Positions 10,798 to 23,682 of a DNA stretch of 64,000 bases are shown here, piece after piece (the first letter of the stretch is position 1; every line of letters starts with the position of its first letter). Position numbers and translations under genes: made by a program. The stretch comes from Streptococcus dysgalactiae subsp. dysgalactiae. Lineage in GTDB: Bacteria; Bacillota; Bacilli; Lactobacillales; Streptococcaceae. The stretch lies in contig NZ_UHFH01000003.1 of NCBI RefSeq assembly GCF_900459225.1, positions 216,501-280,500 on the forward strand, read 5' to 3'. The notes below the pieces were generated by a model. The model was not told the DNA's origin, searched no databases, and saw only the letters and a program-made list of their open reading frames with translations.

Positions 10798-11157
10798 ATG
10801 GGATTTCCAACAATTTTAATGTTTGTGGTGATGCTTGCCTTGATTTGGTTTATGCAACGCCAACAAAAGAAACAAGCACAAGAGCGCCAAAATCAATTGA
10901 ACGCAATTGAAAAAGGTGATGAAGTTGTCACAATCGGTGGCATGTTTGCCATCGTTGACGAAGTTGATTCAGCGGCTAAAAAAATCGTTCTAGATGTGGA
11001 TGGGGTTTTCCTAACCTTTGAATTGTCTGCTATCAAACGTATTGTAACCAAAGCAACTACCGACCTTACACCTGTTGAGGCAGATGAGGTAGTAGTGGTT
11101 GATGAGCCTGCAGTTGAAGCGACAGATGACACTGAAAGTGCTATTGAAAGCAACTAA
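10798..11157 (+). CDS. yajC: Preprotein translocase subunit YajC
   Basis: A 119-residue single-pass membrane protein: one N-terminal transmembrane helix (FPTILMFVVMLALIWFM), a basic QRQQKKQAQERQN stretch, then the conserved KGDEVVTIGGMFAIVDEVD domain and an acidic tail. YajC associates with SecDF/SecYEG. The family signature GDEVVTIGG is clear. A hairpin follows and the gene heads an envelope-related block (uppS, cdsA, rseP). Confidence 0.9.
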   Translation: MGFPTILMFVVMLALIWFMQRQQKKQAQERQNQLNAIEKGDEVVTIGGMFAIVDEVDSAAKKIVLDVDGVFLTFELSAIKRIVTKATTDLTPVEADEVVVVDEPAVEATDDTESAIESN

Positions 11158-11163
11158 AAAGAC

Positions 11164-11205
11164 TAAAAGTTTGGAGGGAAATTTCCAAGCTTTTTCTTTT
11201 GCATC
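11164..11205 (+). terminator. yajC terminator
   Basis: AAAAGTTTGGA and TTCCAAGCTTTT form a stem around GGGAAA, followed by TCTTTTG. Confidence 0.65.
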
Positions 11206-11384
11206 GCTTTTTTGAGGAAATAGGATAGCTACCGTTATCATCTTTTTTGACAAAGGTAGCAAAAAAATGTCAGTTATTAGTCAGATGCTTGAAAGGCAGA
11301 TGACACCTAGTAATAAAAAGCGAGCCAAACGGGGCGAAATATGATAGAATATGAGATAAGTATGCTTATCAATAAGGAAAAAAC

Positions 11385-12134
11385 ATGTTTGGATTAAAAG
11401 CGAAATCAAAAAAAGTTGTTTTGGATAAAATCCCAAAACACATTGGAATTATTATGGATGGCAATGGGCGCTGGGCAAAAAAACGGTTAAAGCCTAGAGT
11501 TTTTGGTCATAAAGCGGGAATGGATGCTTTGCAGGACGTGACGATTGCAGCTTCAGATTTAGGTGTCAAGGTCTTGACGGTCTATGCCTTCTCGACAGAA
11601 AACTGGTCTCGTCCTCAGGACGAAGTCTCTTTTATTATGAATTTACCAGTAGAGTTCTTTGACAAATACGTGCCAACCTTACATAAAAATAATGTTAAGG
11701 TGCAAATGATCGGAGAAACTCATCGTCTGCCTGTAGACACCTTGACAGCGCTAAATGCTGCCATTGATAAAACCAAGCGTAATACTGGCTTGATTTTGAA
11801 TTTTGCCCTCAATTATGGTGGCCGTGCAGAAATTACCAGTGCTGTTCGTTTGATTGCCCAAGACGTCTTGGATGCTAAGTTAAATCCTGGTGACATTACA
11901 GAAGATTTGATTGCTAATTACCTGATGACGGATCATTTGCCATATCTTTATCGTGACCCTGATTTGATTATTCGCACAAGTGGGGAGTTGCGATTGAGCA
12001 ATTTCTTGCCTTGGCAGTCAGCTTACAGTGAATTTTATTTCACACCAGTCTTGTGGCCTGATTTTAAAAAGGCAGAGTTACTAAAGGCCATTGCGGATTA
12101 TAACCGCCGTCAACGTCGTTTTGGCAAGGTCTAA
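11385..12134 (+). CDS. uppS: Undecaprenyl diphosphate synthase
   Basis: A 249-residue cis-prenyltransferase that builds the C55 lipid carrier for peptidoglycan and wall polymers from FPP and IPP. Family motifs are clear: HIGIIMDGNGRWAKKR near residues 20-35 (catalytic Asp in MDGN), TVYAFSTENWSRP, and the C-terminal DLIIRTSGELRLSNFLPWQ. It is complete. cdsA follows after 12 bp with its own ribosome site, so the two are probably co-transcribed. Confidence 0.95.
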   Translation: MFGLKAKSKKVVLDKIPKHIGIIMDGNGRWAKKRLKPRVFGHKAGMDALQDVTIAASDLGVKVLTVYAFSTENWSRPQDEVSFIMNLPVEFFDKYVPTLHKNNVKVQMIGETHRLPVDTLTALNAAIDKTKRNTGLILNFALNYGGRAEITSAVRLIAQDVLDAKLNPGDITEDLIANYLMTDHLPYLYRDPDLIIRTSGELRLSNFLPWQSAYSEFYFTPVLWPDFKKAELLKAIADYNRRQRRFGKV

Positions 12135-12146
12135 AAGGAGATAGTT

Positions 12147-12941
12147 ATGAAAAAACGTGTTATCTGGGGAGGAGTAGCAGCAGCTATTTTTCTACCTTTT
12201 CTCATTATGGGAAGTTTACCATTCCAATTATTTGTGGGGATTTTAGCCATGATTGGCGTGTCAGAATTATTGAAGATGAGAAGGCTTGAAGTCTTTTCGT
12301 TTGAAGGGGTATTTGCTATGTTGGCAGCCTTTGTTTTGACAGTTCCGATGGACCATTACCTCACCTTCTTGCCGATTGACGCTAGTTTTGCAGGGTATGG
12401 GCTTCTAGTCTTTTTCCTCTTAGCAGGAACAGTCTTAAATAACAGAGCTTATTCTTTTGAAGATGCGACCTTTCCTATTGGGGCCAGCCTCTATGTTGGG
12501 ATTGGTTTCCAAAACTTAGTCAATGCACGCATGTCAGGAATTGATAAAGTCTTGTTAGCTTTATTTATCGTTTGGGGGACAGATATCGGTGCCTATATGA
12601 TTGGTCGCCAGTTTGGCAAACGCAAACTATTGCCTAGCGTATCTCCTAATAAAACGATTGAGGGGAGTTTAGGAGGAATTGCCTGCGCAGTCCTTATTTC
12701 CTTTGTTTTTATGCTAGTTGATCGTACCGTTTATGCGCCTCATCACTTTTTGGCCATGTTGCTTTTAGTTGCGCTCTTTTCGATTTTTGCCCAATTTGGA
12801 GATTTGGTTGAAAGTGCCATTAAACGACATTTTGGTGTGAAGGATTCTGGCAAACTGATCCCGGGACATGGTGGTATTTTGGACCGCTTTGACTCCATGA
12901 TTTTTGTTTTTCCCATCATGCATCTATTTGGACTGTTTTAA
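12147..12941 (+). CDS. cdsA: Phosphatidate cytidylyltransferase
   Basis: A 264-residue polytopic membrane enzyme that makes CDP-diacylglycerol for phospholipid synthesis. Several hydrophobic helices are followed by the CdsA signature: SPNKTIEGSLGG near 175, DLVESAIKRHFGVKD, and the C-terminal PGHGGILDRFDS. Its position between uppS and rseP is standard for Firmicutes. The start has AAAGGAGA 7 bases upstream. Confidence 0.95.
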   Translation: MKKRVIWGGVAAAIFLPFLIMGSLPFQLFVGILAMIGVSELLKMRRLEVFSFEGVFAMLAAFVLTVPMDHYLTFLPIDASFAGYGLLVFFLLAGTVLNNRAYSFEDATFPIGASLYVGIGFQNLVNARMSGIDKVLLALFIVWGTDIGAYMIGRQFGKRKLLPSVSPNKTIEGSLGGIACAVLISFVFMLVDRTVYAPHHFLAMLLLVALFSIFAQFGDLVESAIKRHFGVKDSGKLIPGHGGILDRFDSMIFVFPIMHLFGLF

Positions 12942-13038
12942 GCAATAGCCAACAGTGTTTTTGCACGTTTAAGGGTGACTTATGCAAAGCCTGAGAACAA
13001 CAAGCACTCAATAGAAATAATAGACTGAAAGGAACTCT

Positions 13039-14298
13039 ATGTTAGGAATAATAACCTTTATTATTATTTTTGGGATTTTAGTCATTGTCCATGAATTTGG
13101 GCATTTCTATTTTGCCAAAAAATCTGGGATTCTTGTCAGAGAATTTGCCATTGGTATGGGCCCCAAAATCTTTTCGCATGTTGACCAAGAAGGGACTCTC
13201 TACACTTTGAGGATTTTGCCTTTGGGTGGTTACGTGCGTATGGCTGGTTGGGGAGATGACAAGACAGAAATCAAGACTGGGACACCGGCTAGCTTGACAC
13301 TAAATGAGCAAGGGTCGGTCAAGCGCATCAACTTGTCTCAAAGTAAGATTGATCCCACTAGCCTGCCCATGAATGTCACTTCCTATGATTTGGAAGATGA
13401 CCTTAGTATCACCGGTTTGGTTTTGGATGAGACTAAGACCTATGCTGTTGACCATAATGCGACCATTGTTGAAGAAGATGGTACTGAGATTCGAATCGCT
13501 CCGCTTGATGTGCAGTACCAAAATGCTAGCATTGGTGGCCGCTTAATCACCAACTTTGCTGGTCCTATGAATAACTTTATTCTAGGGATTGTGGTCTTTA
13601 TCCTTCTTGTCTTTTTACAAGGTGGCATGCCAGATTTTAGTAGTAATCAAGTCCGTGTGCAAGAAAATGGTGCCGCTGCTAAAGCTGGTATCCGCGACAA
13701 TGACCGGATTGTCACTATCAATGGTCATAAGGTCAAGGATTGGGCAGATTTGACCGAAGCTGTCCAAGCGTCTACTCGCAACCTAGGTGCTTCCGAAACG
13801 GTTAAGGTGACTTACAAATCAGGTCAAACCCTAAAAACCGTCGCTGTTAAGCCTCAAAAACAAGGCAAGCAATATGCTCTAGGTGTGAAGGCAAGGTTGA
13901 AAACAGGTTTTGTTGATAAGCTCCTAGGCGGTTTAGAATTGGCTTGGAATGGTGCTTTTGCTATTTTGAATACCTTGAAAGGTCTGATCACTGCCTTTAG
14001 CTTAAATAAGCTAGGTGGTCCAGTTGCCATGTACCAAATGTCTAATCAGGCTGCCCAAAATGGCTTAGATTCTGTCTTATATCTCATGGCAATGCTCTCT
14101 ATCAACTTGGGAATTTTCAACTTAATTCCCATCCCTGCCCTTGATGGTGGGAAAATCTTGATGAATATTATTGAAGCCATTCGTCGCAAACCTTTGAAAC
14201 AAGAAACAGAAACCTATATCACTCTTGTTGGGGTTGCCATCATGGTTGTTCTGATGATTGCCGTGACGTGGAATGATATTATGCGAGCTTTCTTCTAA
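13039..14298 (+). CDS. rseP: Site-2 intramembrane zinc metalloprotease RseP/Eep
   Basis: A 419-residue membrane protease. The zinc motif HEFGH lies in the first helix ([16 protein letters not shown], ~16-31), a PDZ domain spans roughly 195-285 ([20 protein letters not shown]), and the LDG motif in PALDGGKI is near residue 370. In streptococci and enterococci the Eep orthologue trims signal-peptide remnants, including peptide-pheromone precursors, and cleaves anti-sigma factors. It is complete and in the usual order between cdsA and proS. Confidence 0.93.
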   Translation: MLGIITFIIIFGILVIVHEFGHFYFAKKSGILVREFAIGMGPKIFSHVDQEGTLYTLRILPLGGYVRMAGWGDDKTEIKTGTPASLTLNEQGSVKRINLSQSKIDPTSLPMNVTSYDLEDDLSITGLVLDETKTYAVDHNATIVEEDGTEIRIAPLDVQYQNASIGGRLITNFAGPMNNFILGIVVFILLVFLQGGMPDFSSNQVRVQENGAAAKAGIRDNDRIVTINGHKVKDWADLTEAVQASTRNLGASETVKVTYKSGQTLKTVAVKPQKQGKQYALGVKARLKTGFVDKLLGGLELAWNGAFAILNTLKGLITAFSLNKLGGPVAMYQMSNQAAQNGLDSVLYLMAMLSINLGIFNLIPIPALDGGKILMNIIEAIRRKPLKQETETYITLVGVAIMVVLMIAVTWNDIMRAFF

Positions 14299-14411
14299 AG
14301 AGACTCGCTTCAATAAAAGTAATCTGTTACAAGAAAACTCAAAGCCGACCGAAAATATGGCTTAATGACTTACCACAGAATGAAAGGAATACACATTCAA
14401 TTCTCTATTGA

Positions 14412-16346
<1,935 letters not shown>

Positions 16347-16352
16347 AAAATG

Positions 16353-16384
16353 AAGAGGTTACCTGTTTAGTGTAGCCTCTTTTT
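16353..16384 (+). terminator. proS terminator
   Basis: AGAGGTTAC pairs with GTAGCCTCT (one G-T pair) and a TTTTT run follows. Confidence 0.75.
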
Positions 16385-16392
16385 GATATACT
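16385..16392 (+). promoter_or_regulatory. Extended -10 promoter giving a probable leaderless mRNA
   Basis: The sequence TG-A-TATACT (about 16384-16392) ends 6 bases before the next ATG at 16399. There is no Shine-Dalgarno. Transcription would start at or next to the start codon. Confidence 0.5.
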
Positions 16393-16398
16393 ACACCT

Positions 16399-16956
16399 AT
16401 GACAGATAATCGTTTCAAAGAATTAATAGCAGCAGATAAGGATATGATGACCATTTTAACCATTATTGCAACTCTGCCCTTGGCAGACGCTTGGTTAGCA
16501 GCAGGAGCTATTCGGAATTTCATATGGAACCAGTTGGCCTATGGTATTGGTTTTGATGCAGATACTGATATGGATGTGGTGTTTTTTGACCCTAGTTTGC
16601 CTTACGAAGCGAATCAGGTTGTCGAAGATTTCCTTAATAAAGAATTTCCAAATTATCGTTGGGAAGTCCGAAATCAAGCTTATATGCACAACCATTGTCC
16701 TAATACCGAACCGTACTTATCAACGTGTGATGCCATTTCAAAGTACCCTGAGCGATGCACAGCTATTGCTATTAGGCGGATTGATGACCAGCTGGAATTG
16801 TTTGCCCCTTATGGGTTAGCTGATATTCTAGCTTTTGAATGTCACCCGACCCCTCATTTTCTATCAGATAAGGAGCGGCTTTCGCTTTATCAAAAGCGTT
16901 TAGTAGCAAAAAACTGGAAAGAGAAGTGGCCACAACTCCGCTATTTTCTTGATTAG
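16399..16956 (+). CDS. Nucleotidyltransferase-family protein (DUF925-like)
   Basis: A 185-residue protein of the family formerly called DUF925. It has the nucleotidyltransferase-like AAGAIRNFIWN segment and the DADTDMDVVFFD acidic pair near 52-62, followed by the family's NHCPNTEPYLSTCDAIS and PYGLADILAFECHPTP motifs. The biochemical substrate is not known to me. The start at 16399 begins MTDNRFKELI; no ribosome site precedes it. The gene is monocistronic between proS and polC. Confidence 0.75.
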   Translation: MTDNRFKELIAADKDMMTILTIIATLPLADAWLAAGAIRNFIWNQLAYGIGFDADTDMDVVFFDPSLPYEANQVVEDFLNKEFPNYRWEVRNQAYMHNHCPNTEPYLSTCDAISKYPERCTAIAIRRIDDQLELFAPYGLADILAFECHPTPHFLSDKERLSLYQKRLVAKNWKEKWPQLRYFLD

Positions 16957-17072
16957 GTTAACAGAGAAGATAGGGGAGGATACCAAGTTTCCTTCCTTTT
17001 CTTTCTCTTTTAAAACTCGAAAATAATCCTTAATTGTGATAAAATAGAGCCTAGGAAAATCGGGAGTAAACT

Positions 17073-20000
17073 ATGTCAGACTTATTCGTTAAATTGATGG
17101 AACAGATAGAAATGCCGCTTGACATGAGACGCTCAAGTGCTTTTTCGTCTGCTGATATTATCGAGGTGAAGGTGCATTCGGTATCACGCTTGTGGGAATT
17201 TCATTTTGCTTTCGCGGAGATTTTACCGATTGCGACCTATCGTGAACTGCACGAACGTTTGATACGAACCTTTGAGGCGGCTGACATCAAGGTAACTTTT
17301 GATATTCAGGCTGCTCAGGTGGATTATTCAGATGATGTGCTTCAAGCTTATTACCAAGAAGCTTTTGAACATGCACCTTGTAATGGGGCTAGTTTTAAGT
17401 CCTCTTTCTCAAAACTCAAGGTAAGGTATGAAGGTGATCAACTCATTATTGCAGCCCCGCGTTTTGTTAATAATGATCATTTCAGGAAAAACCACCTGCC
17501 TAATTTGGTCAAACAATTTGAAGCCTTTGGTTTTGGCACCTTAACCATTGATATGATATCCGATCAAGAAATGACAGACCATTTAACTAAGGATTTTGTT
17601 TCTAGTCGTCAGGCTCTTGTGGAAAAGGCTGTACAGGATAATTTGGAAGCCCAAAAATCCCTTGAGGCCATGATGCCACCGGCTGAAGAAGCGGTACCTT
17701 CTCATAAATTTGATTATAAAGAGCGCGTGGCGCAGCGTCAGGCAGGGTTTGAAAAAGCAGTCATCACACCAATGATAGAGATTGAGACCGAAGAAAACCG
17801 AATTGTCTTTGAGGGGATGGTTTTTGATGTGGAGCGCAAGACCACTAGGACAGGTCGCCATATCATCAACTTTAAAATGACAGACTATACCTCCTCGTTT
17901 GCTCTGCAAAAATGGGCCAAAGACGATGAGGAGCTCCGCAAATTTGATATGATTGCTAAGGGGGCTTGGTTACGGGTACAAGGTAATATTGAGACCAATC
18001 CTTTTACGAAGAGTCTCACCATGAATGTCCAACAAGTCAAAGAAATTGTACATCATGAGCGCAAAGACCTGATGCCAGAAGGGCAAAAGCGGGTTGAGTT
18101 TCATGCCCACACCAATATGTCTACTATGGATGCTTTGCCAACAGTAGAAAGCTTGATTGATACGGCAGCCAAGTGGGGACACAAGGCGGTTGCCATTACC
18201 GACCATGCTAATGTGCAAAGTTTTCCTCATGGCTACCATAGGGCTCGCAAAGCTGGGATTAAGGCTATTTTTGGCCTAGAAGCCAATGTTGTTGAGGACA
18301 AGGTGCCTATTTCTTATGATCCTGTTGATATGGATTTGCACGAAGCTACTTATGTGGTCTTTGACGTGGAAACCACAGGTCTATCTGCCATGAATAATGA
18401 CCTGATTCAGATTGCGGCTTCCAAAATGTTTAAAGGAAATATTGTAGAGCAGTTTGATGAGTTCATTGATCCTGGACATCCTCTTTCTGCCTTTACCACC
18501 GAATTGACAGGCATTACCGACAAGCATTTGCAAGGCGCCAAGCCATTGGTTACCGTCCTAAAAGCTTTTCAGGACTTTTGCAAAGATAGTATTTTGGTTG
18601 CCCATAACGCCAGTTTTGACGTGGGCTTTATGAACGCCAATTATGAACGCCATGACTTGCCCAAAATCACACAGCCTGTAATTGATACCTTAGAATTCGC
18701 AAGAAATTTGTATCCTGAATACAAACGTCACGGTTTGGGACCGCTCACCAAGCGTTTCCAAGTGAGTCTAGACCACCATCATATGGCTAATTACGACGCG
18801 GAAGCCACAGGACGTCTTTTGTTTATTTTTCTAAAAGATGCCAGAGAAAAGCATGGCATCAAAAATCTTTTGCAACTCAATACAGATTTGGTAGCTGAGG
18901 ATTCTTACAAAAAAGCGCGGATTAAGCATGCGACTATCTATGTGCAAAATCAGGTTGGTCTTAAAAACATGTTTAAGCTGGTCAGCCTTTCCAATATCAA
19001 ATATTTTGAAGGGGTTCCTCGTATTCCAAGAACCGTCTTAGATGCTCACAGAGAGGGGTTGTTACTAGGAACAGCTTGTTCGGATGGGGAAGTTTTTGAT
19101 GCCGTTCTGACTAAAGGAATTGATGCGGCGGTTGATTTAGCTAAGTATTATGATTTTATCGAAATCATGCCACCAGCCATTTACCAGCCACTGGTTGTCC
19201 GTGAATTAATCAAAGATCAAGCAGGTATTGAGCAGGTGATTCGTGATCTTATTGAAGTAGGGAAACGAGCTAATAAACCTGTGCTTGCCACTGGAAATGT
19301 GCATTATCTGGAGCCTGAAGAAGAGATTTACCGTGAAATTATTGTGCGTAGTCTCGGTCAGGGTGCCATGATTAACAGAACAATCGGCCGTGGGGAAGGG
19401 GCCCAACCTGCTCCTCTACCTAAAGTGCACTTTAGAACAACTAATGAAATGCTGGATGAGTTTACCTTTCTTGGAAAAGACCTCGCTTATCAAGTGGTTG
19501 TGCAAAATACTCAGGATATGGCGGATCGCATTGAGGAAGTGGAAGTGGTTAAGGGAGACCTCTATACCCCGTATATCGACAAGGCTGAAGAGACGGTTGC
19601 CGAATTAACCTATCAAAAAGCGTTTGAAATTTATGGTAATCCTCTACCAGATATTATCGATTTGCGAATTGAAAAAGAGCTAACCTCTATCTTGGGGAAC
19701 GGCTTTGCCGTGATTTACCTAGCGTCGCAAATGTTGGTTAACCGCTCAAATGAGCGAGGCTATCTGGTTGGTTCTAGGGGATCTGTTGGGTCTAGCTTTG
19801 TGGCAACCATGATTGGGATTACTGAGGTTAATCCTATGCCGCCTCACTACGTTTGCCCGTCTTGCCAACATTCTGAGTTTATCACAGATGGATCAGTTGG
19901 ATCGGGTTATGATTTGCCTAATAAGCCTTGTCCAAAATGTGGCACCCCTTATCAAAAAGACGGCCAAGATATTCCCTTTGAGACCTTCCTTGGATTTGAC

Positions 20001-21470
20001 GGGGATAAGGTACCGGATATTGATTTGAACTTTTCCGGTGATGATCAGCCGAGTGCCCATTTAGATGTTCGAGATATTTTTGGTGCTGAGTATGCTTTTC
20101 GTGCTGGAACCGTAGGTACCGTAGCAGAAAAAACAGCCTATGGGTTTGTTAAAGGCTATGAACGAGACTATGGCAAGTTCTATCGTGATGCTGAAGTGGA
20201 TCGTCTAGCAGCAGGGGCTGCCGGAGTAAAGCGAACAACTGGGCAGCATCCCGGAGGGATTGTTGTTATTCCTAATTACATGGACGTTTATGACTTTACC
20301 CCAGTACAATATCCGGCTGACGATGTAACGGCTTCTTGGCAGACGACTCACTTTAACTTCCACGATATTGATGAGAACGTCTTGAAGCTTGATATTCTGG
20401 GGCATGATGATCCGACCATGATTCGTAAACTTCAAGACTTGTCAGGTATTGATCCTATTACTATTCCCGCTGATGATCCAGGTGTTATGGCTCTCTTTTC
20501 TGGGACAGAGGTTTTAGGAGTCACTCCAGAACAAATTGGAACACCAACTGGCATGCTCGGCATTCCGGAATTTGGGACCAACTTTGTTCGCGGCATGGTT
20601 AACGAAACGCATCCGACCACTTTTTCAGAATTGTTGCAGTTGTCTGGACTATCTCATGGAACCGATGTTTGGCTTGGTAATGCACAAGATTTGATTAAAG
20701 AAGGCATTGCGACCCTAAAAACCGTTATCGGTTGTCGTGACGACATCATGGTTTACCTTATGCATGCTGGCTTGCAACCGAAAATGGCCTTTACCATTAT
20801 GGAGCGTGTGCGTAAGGGCCTATGGCTGAAAATTTCTGAGGAAGAACGTAATGGCTATATTGATGCCATGCGGGAAAATAATGTGCCTGACTGGTACATT
20901 GAATCCTGTGGAAAAATCAAGTACATGTTCCCTAAAGCTCATGCGGCAGCTTATGTTTTGATGGCCCTTCGGGTAGCTTACTTCAAGGTGCATCATCCTC
21001 TTATGTATTATTGTGCTTACTTCTCTATTCGTGCTAAAGCCTTTGAATTAAAAACCATGAGTGGTGGCTTAGAAGCCGTCAAGGCTCGGATGGAAGATAT
21101 CAGTATCAAGCGTAAAAATAATGAAGCCACCAATGTGGAAAATGATCTTTTTACCACCCTGGAGATTGTGAATGAGATGCTGGAACGTGGTTTTAAATTT
21201 GGGAAACTGGACCTTTATAAGAGTAAAGCAACAGAGTTTCAAATCGAAGGGGACACGCTGATCCCGCCATTTGTTGCCTTAGAAGGTTTGGGTGAAAACG
21301 TGGCGAAGCAAATCGTGAAAGCTCGTCAAGAAGGAGAATTCCTGTCTAAAATGGAACTGCGTAAACGAGGCGGTGCATCGTCAACGCTCGTTGAGAAAAT
21401 GGATGACATGGGTATTTTAGGCAATATGCCTGATGACAATCAGTTAAGCCTATTTGATGATTTCTTCTGA
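17073..21470 (+). CDS. polC: DNA polymerase III PolC-type alpha subunit
   Basis: A 1465-residue replicative polymerase of low-GC Gram-positives. Visible domains in order: N-terminal region and OB fold (~230-330), first PHP half with [13 protein letters not shown] (~340), inserted DnaQ-type 3'-5' exonuclease (FDVETTGL, Asp431/Glu433; [22 protein letters not shown]), second PHP half, zinc finger CPSC...CPKC (from ~928), catalytic palm PDIDLNFSG (~978) and C-terminal HhH/OB region. It ends with [10 protein letters not shown], a beta-clamp-binding motif. Length is normal and no breaks are seen. GGGAG precedes the ATG. Confidence 0.97.
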   Translation: MSDLFVKLMEQIEMPLDMRRSSAFSSADIIEVKVHSVSRLWEFHFAFAEILPIATYRELHERLIRTFEAADIKVTFDIQAAQVDYSDDVLQAYYQEAFEHAPCNGASFKSSFSKLKVRYEGDQLIIAAPRFVNNDHFRKNHLPNLVKQFEAFGFGTLTIDMISDQEMTDHLTKDFVSSRQALVEKAVQDNLEAQKSLEAMMPPAEEAVPSHKFDYKERVAQRQAGFEKAVITPMIEIETEENRIVFEGMVFDVERKTTRTGRHIINFKMTDYTSSFALQKWAKDDEELRKFDMIAKGAWLRVQGNIETNPFTKSLTMNVQQVKEIVHHERKDLMPEGQKRVEFHAHTNMSTMDALPTVESLIDTAAKWGHKAVAITDHANVQSFPHGYHRARKAGIKAIFGLEANVVEDKVPISYDPVDMDLHEATYVVFDVETTGLSAMNNDLIQIAASKMFKGNIVEQFDEFIDPGHPLSAFTTELTGITDKHLQGAKPLVTVLKAFQDFCKDSILVAHNASFDVGFMNANYERHDLPKITQPVIDTLEFARNLYPEYKRHGLGPLTKRFQVSLDHHHMANYDAEATGRLLFIFLKDAREKHGIKNLLQLNTDLVAEDSYKKARIKHATIYVQNQVGLKNMFKLVSLSNIKYFEGVPRIPRTVLDAHREGLLLGTACSDGEVFDAVLTKGIDAAVDLAKYYDFIEIMPPAIYQPLVVRELIKDQAGIEQVIRDLIEVGKRANKPVLATGNVHYLEPEEEIYREIIVRSLGQGAMINRTIGRGEGAQPAPLPKVHFRTTNEMLDEFTFLGKDLAYQVVVQNTQDMADRIEEVEVVKGDLYTPYIDKAEETVAELTYQKAFEIYGNPLPDIIDLRIEKELTSILGNGFAVIYLASQMLVNRSNERGYLVGSRGSVGSSFVATMIGITEVNPMPPHYVCPSCQHSEFITDGSVGSGYDLPNKPCPKCGTPYQKDGQDIPFETFLGFDGDKVPDIDLNFSGDDQPSAHLDVRDIFGAEYAFRAGTVGTVAEKTAYGFVKGYERDYGKFYRDAEVDRLAAGAAGVKRTTGQHPGGIVVIPNYMDVYDFTPVQYPADDVTASWQTTHFNFHDIDENVLKLDILGHDDPTMIRKLQDLSGIDPITIPADDPGVMALFSGTEVLGVTPEQIGTPTGMLGIPEFGTNFVRGMVNETHPTTFSELLQLSGLSHGTDVWLGNAQDLIKEGIATLKTVIGCRDDIMVYLMHAGLQPKMAFTIMERVRKGLWLKISEEERNGYIDAMRENNVPDWYIESCGKIKYMFPKAHAAAYVLMALRVAYFKVHHPLMYYCAYFSIRAKAFELKTMSGGLEAVKARMEDISIKRKNNEATNVENDLFTTLEIVNEMLERGFKFGKLDLYKSKATEFQIEGDTLIPPFVALEGLGENVAKQIVKARQEGEFLSKMELRKRGGASSTLVEKMDDMGILGNMPDDNQLSLFDDFF

Positions 21471-21635
21471 ACCTTTTCTTTTAGAAGATTCTGTGATAGA
21501 ATAGGAAAAAATGTGTGAATAGGGGCTGGGATGCAAAACCAAGAGAGTTAATTTCTTGAATCATATCCCACTCCCTATTTTTATCAGAAATTGTTAATAC
21601 TAATCAGTGATATATAACTGAGTGAGGAGTGAGAA

Positions 21636-22064
21636 ATGAGTAACCTAGATAAGAATAGTGCCTTAAAAGCCATGGTGGTTTTTCGCAAGGCTCAGCGCAC
21701 CTTAGATGCCTTTGGATCAGATGTGTTTAAGAATGCTAATTTGACCCCTACCCAGTTTAGTGTGTTAGAGGTTTTACATACCAAAGGGAGTATGCGCATT
21801 AATAACCTCATTGACTCCTTGCTGGCAACCTCAGGAAACATGACAGTGGTTTTGCGTAATATGGAGCGAAATGGGTGGATTAGCCGTTGCAAAGATGACA
21901 AGGATAAAAGGGCTTATCTTGTGGGGTTGACAGATCAAGGCAGAGCCTTAATTGAAGACGCCCTTCCTAAACACATCAAGCGAGTGGAGCAAGCCTTCTC
22001 TGTTTTAACCGAAGTGGAACAGAAAGAATTAATCACTTTATTGAAAAAATTTAAAAACCTATAA
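21636..22064 (+). CDS. MarR-family regulator
   Basis: A 142-residue winged-helix protein: LTPTQFSVLEVLHTKGSMRI, SGNMTVVLRNMERNGWI (recognition helix) and the wing KDDKDKRAYLVGLTDQG. It lies 85 bp upstream of, and in line with, an FMN-reductase-type gene whose promoter contains a dyad. This suggests it represses that gene in response to electrophiles or oxidants, as YodB/HypR-type MarR proteins do. That is inference from context. Confidence 0.85.
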   Translation: MSNLDKNSALKAMVVFRKAQRTLDAFGSDVFKNANLTPTQFSVLEVLHTKGSMRINNLIDSLLATSGNMTVVLRNMERNGWISRCKDDKDKRAYLVGLTDQGRALIEDALPKHIKRVEQAFSVLTEVEQKELITLLKKFKNL

Positions 22065-22073
22065 ACAAAGGTC

Positions 22074-22128
22074 TTTACAGTTTTTCCGTTTCACGTTATA
22101 ATGACTACATAGTAATATTAGTCACTAA
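22074..22128 (+). promoter_or_regulatory. Promoter and dyad operator of the FMN-reductase gene
   Basis: TTTACA (22074-22079), 17 bp, TATAAT (22097-22102). The 11-bp palindrome TTAGTCACTAA (22118-22128) lies just downstream of the start point, a position suited to repression by the adjacent MarR protein. Confidence 0.6.
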
Positions 22129-22149
22129 CTAGTATAAAAGGAGAAACAC

Positions 22150-22701
22150 ATGTCTAAAAAAATTCTGTTTATTGTCGGATCATTACGCCAAAACTCATTT
22201 AATAAGCAAATGGCGCAAATCGCTGAAGAAATGATTGGCGATCGTGCAGAAGTTTCTTATCTGGATTATGCAGATCTTCCATTGTTTAACGAAGAATTGG
22301 AAGCTCAAGGTGTTCCAGCTATGGATCGCATCCGTAAAGAGCTTGAAGCAGCAGACCTTGTCTGGATCTTCTCCCCTGTTTATAACTGGTCAATTCCTGG
22401 AACAGTGAAAAACTTATTGGACTGGGCAAGCCGTTCTCTTGATCCAAGCGATCATGCAGCAGCTTCATCAATCCAAGATAAATTCTTTACAGTATCTTCC
22501 CTTGCAAATGGGGAATCACCAAAAGCTGTTTTCAAACATTATCGCGAATTGTTGCCGTTTATTCGTACCAATGTTATTGGTGAGTTTGCAGGAGGTCCAA
22601 TTAATCCTGAAGCATGGGAAACTGGTAAAATTACCTTGTCAGAAAGCCTTCATGAAAAATTGGCTAACCAAGTTGAAGAAGTCCTCCAAGAGCTTCACTA
22701 A
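22150..22701 (+). CDS. NADPH-dependent FMN reductase-family flavoprotein
   Basis: A 183-residue flavodoxin-like protein: GSLRQNSFNKQMA (phosphate-binding loop, ~10-22), SPVYNWSIPGTVKNLLDW (~75-95, the family signature) and a C-terminal helix. Relatives reduce flavins, quinones or azo compounds with NAD(P)H. It has a strong AAAGGAGA ribosome site. Its likely regulator is the MarR gene immediately upstream. Confidence 0.87.
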   Translation: MSKKILFIVGSLRQNSFNKQMAQIAEEMIGDRAEVSYLDYADLPLFNEELEAQGVPAMDRIRKELEAADLVWIFSPVYNWSIPGTVKNLLDWASRSLDPSDHAAASSIQDKFFTVSSLANGESPKAVFKHYRELLPFIRTNVIGEFAGGPINPEAWETGKITLSESLHEKLANQVEEVLQELH

Positions 22702-22727
22702 GAACACTTATCCTCAATTCACAATTT

Positions 22728-22760
22728 AAAAGAGACTGGCTACAGAGCCAGTCTCTTTTA
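22728..22760. terminator. Bidirectional terminator
   Basis: A perfect 14-bp stem (AAAAGAGACTGGCT, loop ACAG, AGCCAGTCTCTTTT) between convergent genes, with A and T runs on both sides. Confidence 0.9.
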
Positions 22761-22768
22761 AGTAGGGT

Positions 22769-23383
22769 TTAGTCAAGAAGTAATAGATTATCATTAGCTT
22801 TGAAAGGAGCTGTTGGATTGATACGATCGTAAAACATGACTCCGTTGATATGATCGATTTCATGTTGAACGACAATAGCGTTATAACCTTTTAACTTGAT
22901 TTTATGTTTTTCGCCAGTCTTGTCAAAATACTCAACGGTGACACGGGCGTGACGCACGACGTAACCTTCAACCACTCGGTCAACAGAGAGGCAACCTTCA
23001 CCGTCAGCTAAAGCAGCATCTTGAACTGAGTGAGAAACAATTTTAGGATTGTACAGGACTTCTTGCAAACTATAAGCTTCTTTTGGAGGGTTTCCTTCTT
23101 GATCAGGAAGGTTAGGGACTAGCACAGCGATGATGCGTTTTGACACATCAATCTGAGGTGCGGCCAAACCAACACCCGCTCGAAGGCCTAGCTTCTCTCC
23201 CATAACAGGGTCTTGAGAATGCTTCAAGAATTGCATCATTTTTTCTCCTAGGAGAATATCCTCGTCACTTAGGGGAAGAGTCACTTCTTTAGCGACAGCC
23301 CTTAAGGTGGGATTCCCTTCACGAATAATGTCATCCATGGTAATGAGATGACTTGGTTTAATTATTTTATCTTGTGCAGACAT
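22769..23383 (-). CDS. def: Peptide deformylase
   Basis: A 204-residue deformylase that removes the N-formyl group from nascent proteins. All three metal-site motifs are present: GVGLAAPQ (~70), EGCLS (~129, Cys ligand) and QHEIDH (~173, His ligands and catalytic Glu). The longer length and insertion are typical of type II Gram-positive enzymes. AAAGGAGT precedes the ATG. It converges on the FMN-reductase gene. Confidence 0.95.
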   Translation of the reverse strand: MSAQDKIIKPSHLITMDDIIREGNPTLRAVAKEVTLPLSDEDILLGEKMMQFLKHSQDPVMGEKLGLRAGVGLAAPQIDVSKRIIAVLVPNLPDQEGNPPKEAYSLQEVLYNPKIVSHSVQDAALADGEGCLSVDRVVEGYVVRHARVTVEYFDKTGEKHKIKLKGYNAIVVQHEIDHINGVMFYDRINPTAPFKANDNLLLLD

Positions 23384-23548
23384 GTCTACTCCTTTAATTT
23401 TTTAACTGGATTTACTATATCACAAATTGCTTCTTTTTAAAAGAAGTCACAAAAGGAAGTGGCAACAGTAGGGTTCAGCCGACAGTTGCTGAGAAATCAG
23501 CCACCTATGTCAGTTTTAAAGAAAAATGAGCAATTGGAGTTAAATCAG

Positions 23549-23668
23549 TTGCCATCTTGTTACTTTCCTTGTATAATCATCAATGATATCCAAACATGGA
23601 ATCTTTAGAGAGAAAGATGACACTGTTTCTAAAAACCGGGAATCCCTAGTGGATTCCCTTTATTTTTG
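23549..23668 (+). ncRNA. Candidate small RNA (promoter plus terminator)
   Basis: On the plus strand, TTGCCA (23549-23554), 17 bp and TATAAT (23572-23577) form a good promoter. About 55 bases later a perfect 8-bp hairpin (GGGAATCC, CTAGT, GGATTCCC; 23638-23658) with a T-rich tail would end an RNA of roughly 80 nt. A 17-codon frame (MESLERKM...) fits within it but lacks a clear ribosome site. The same hairpin also serves the minus-strand Crp gene, so the RNA may not exist. Confidence 0.3.
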
Positions 23669-23682
23669 TCAGGAAAATGCAA

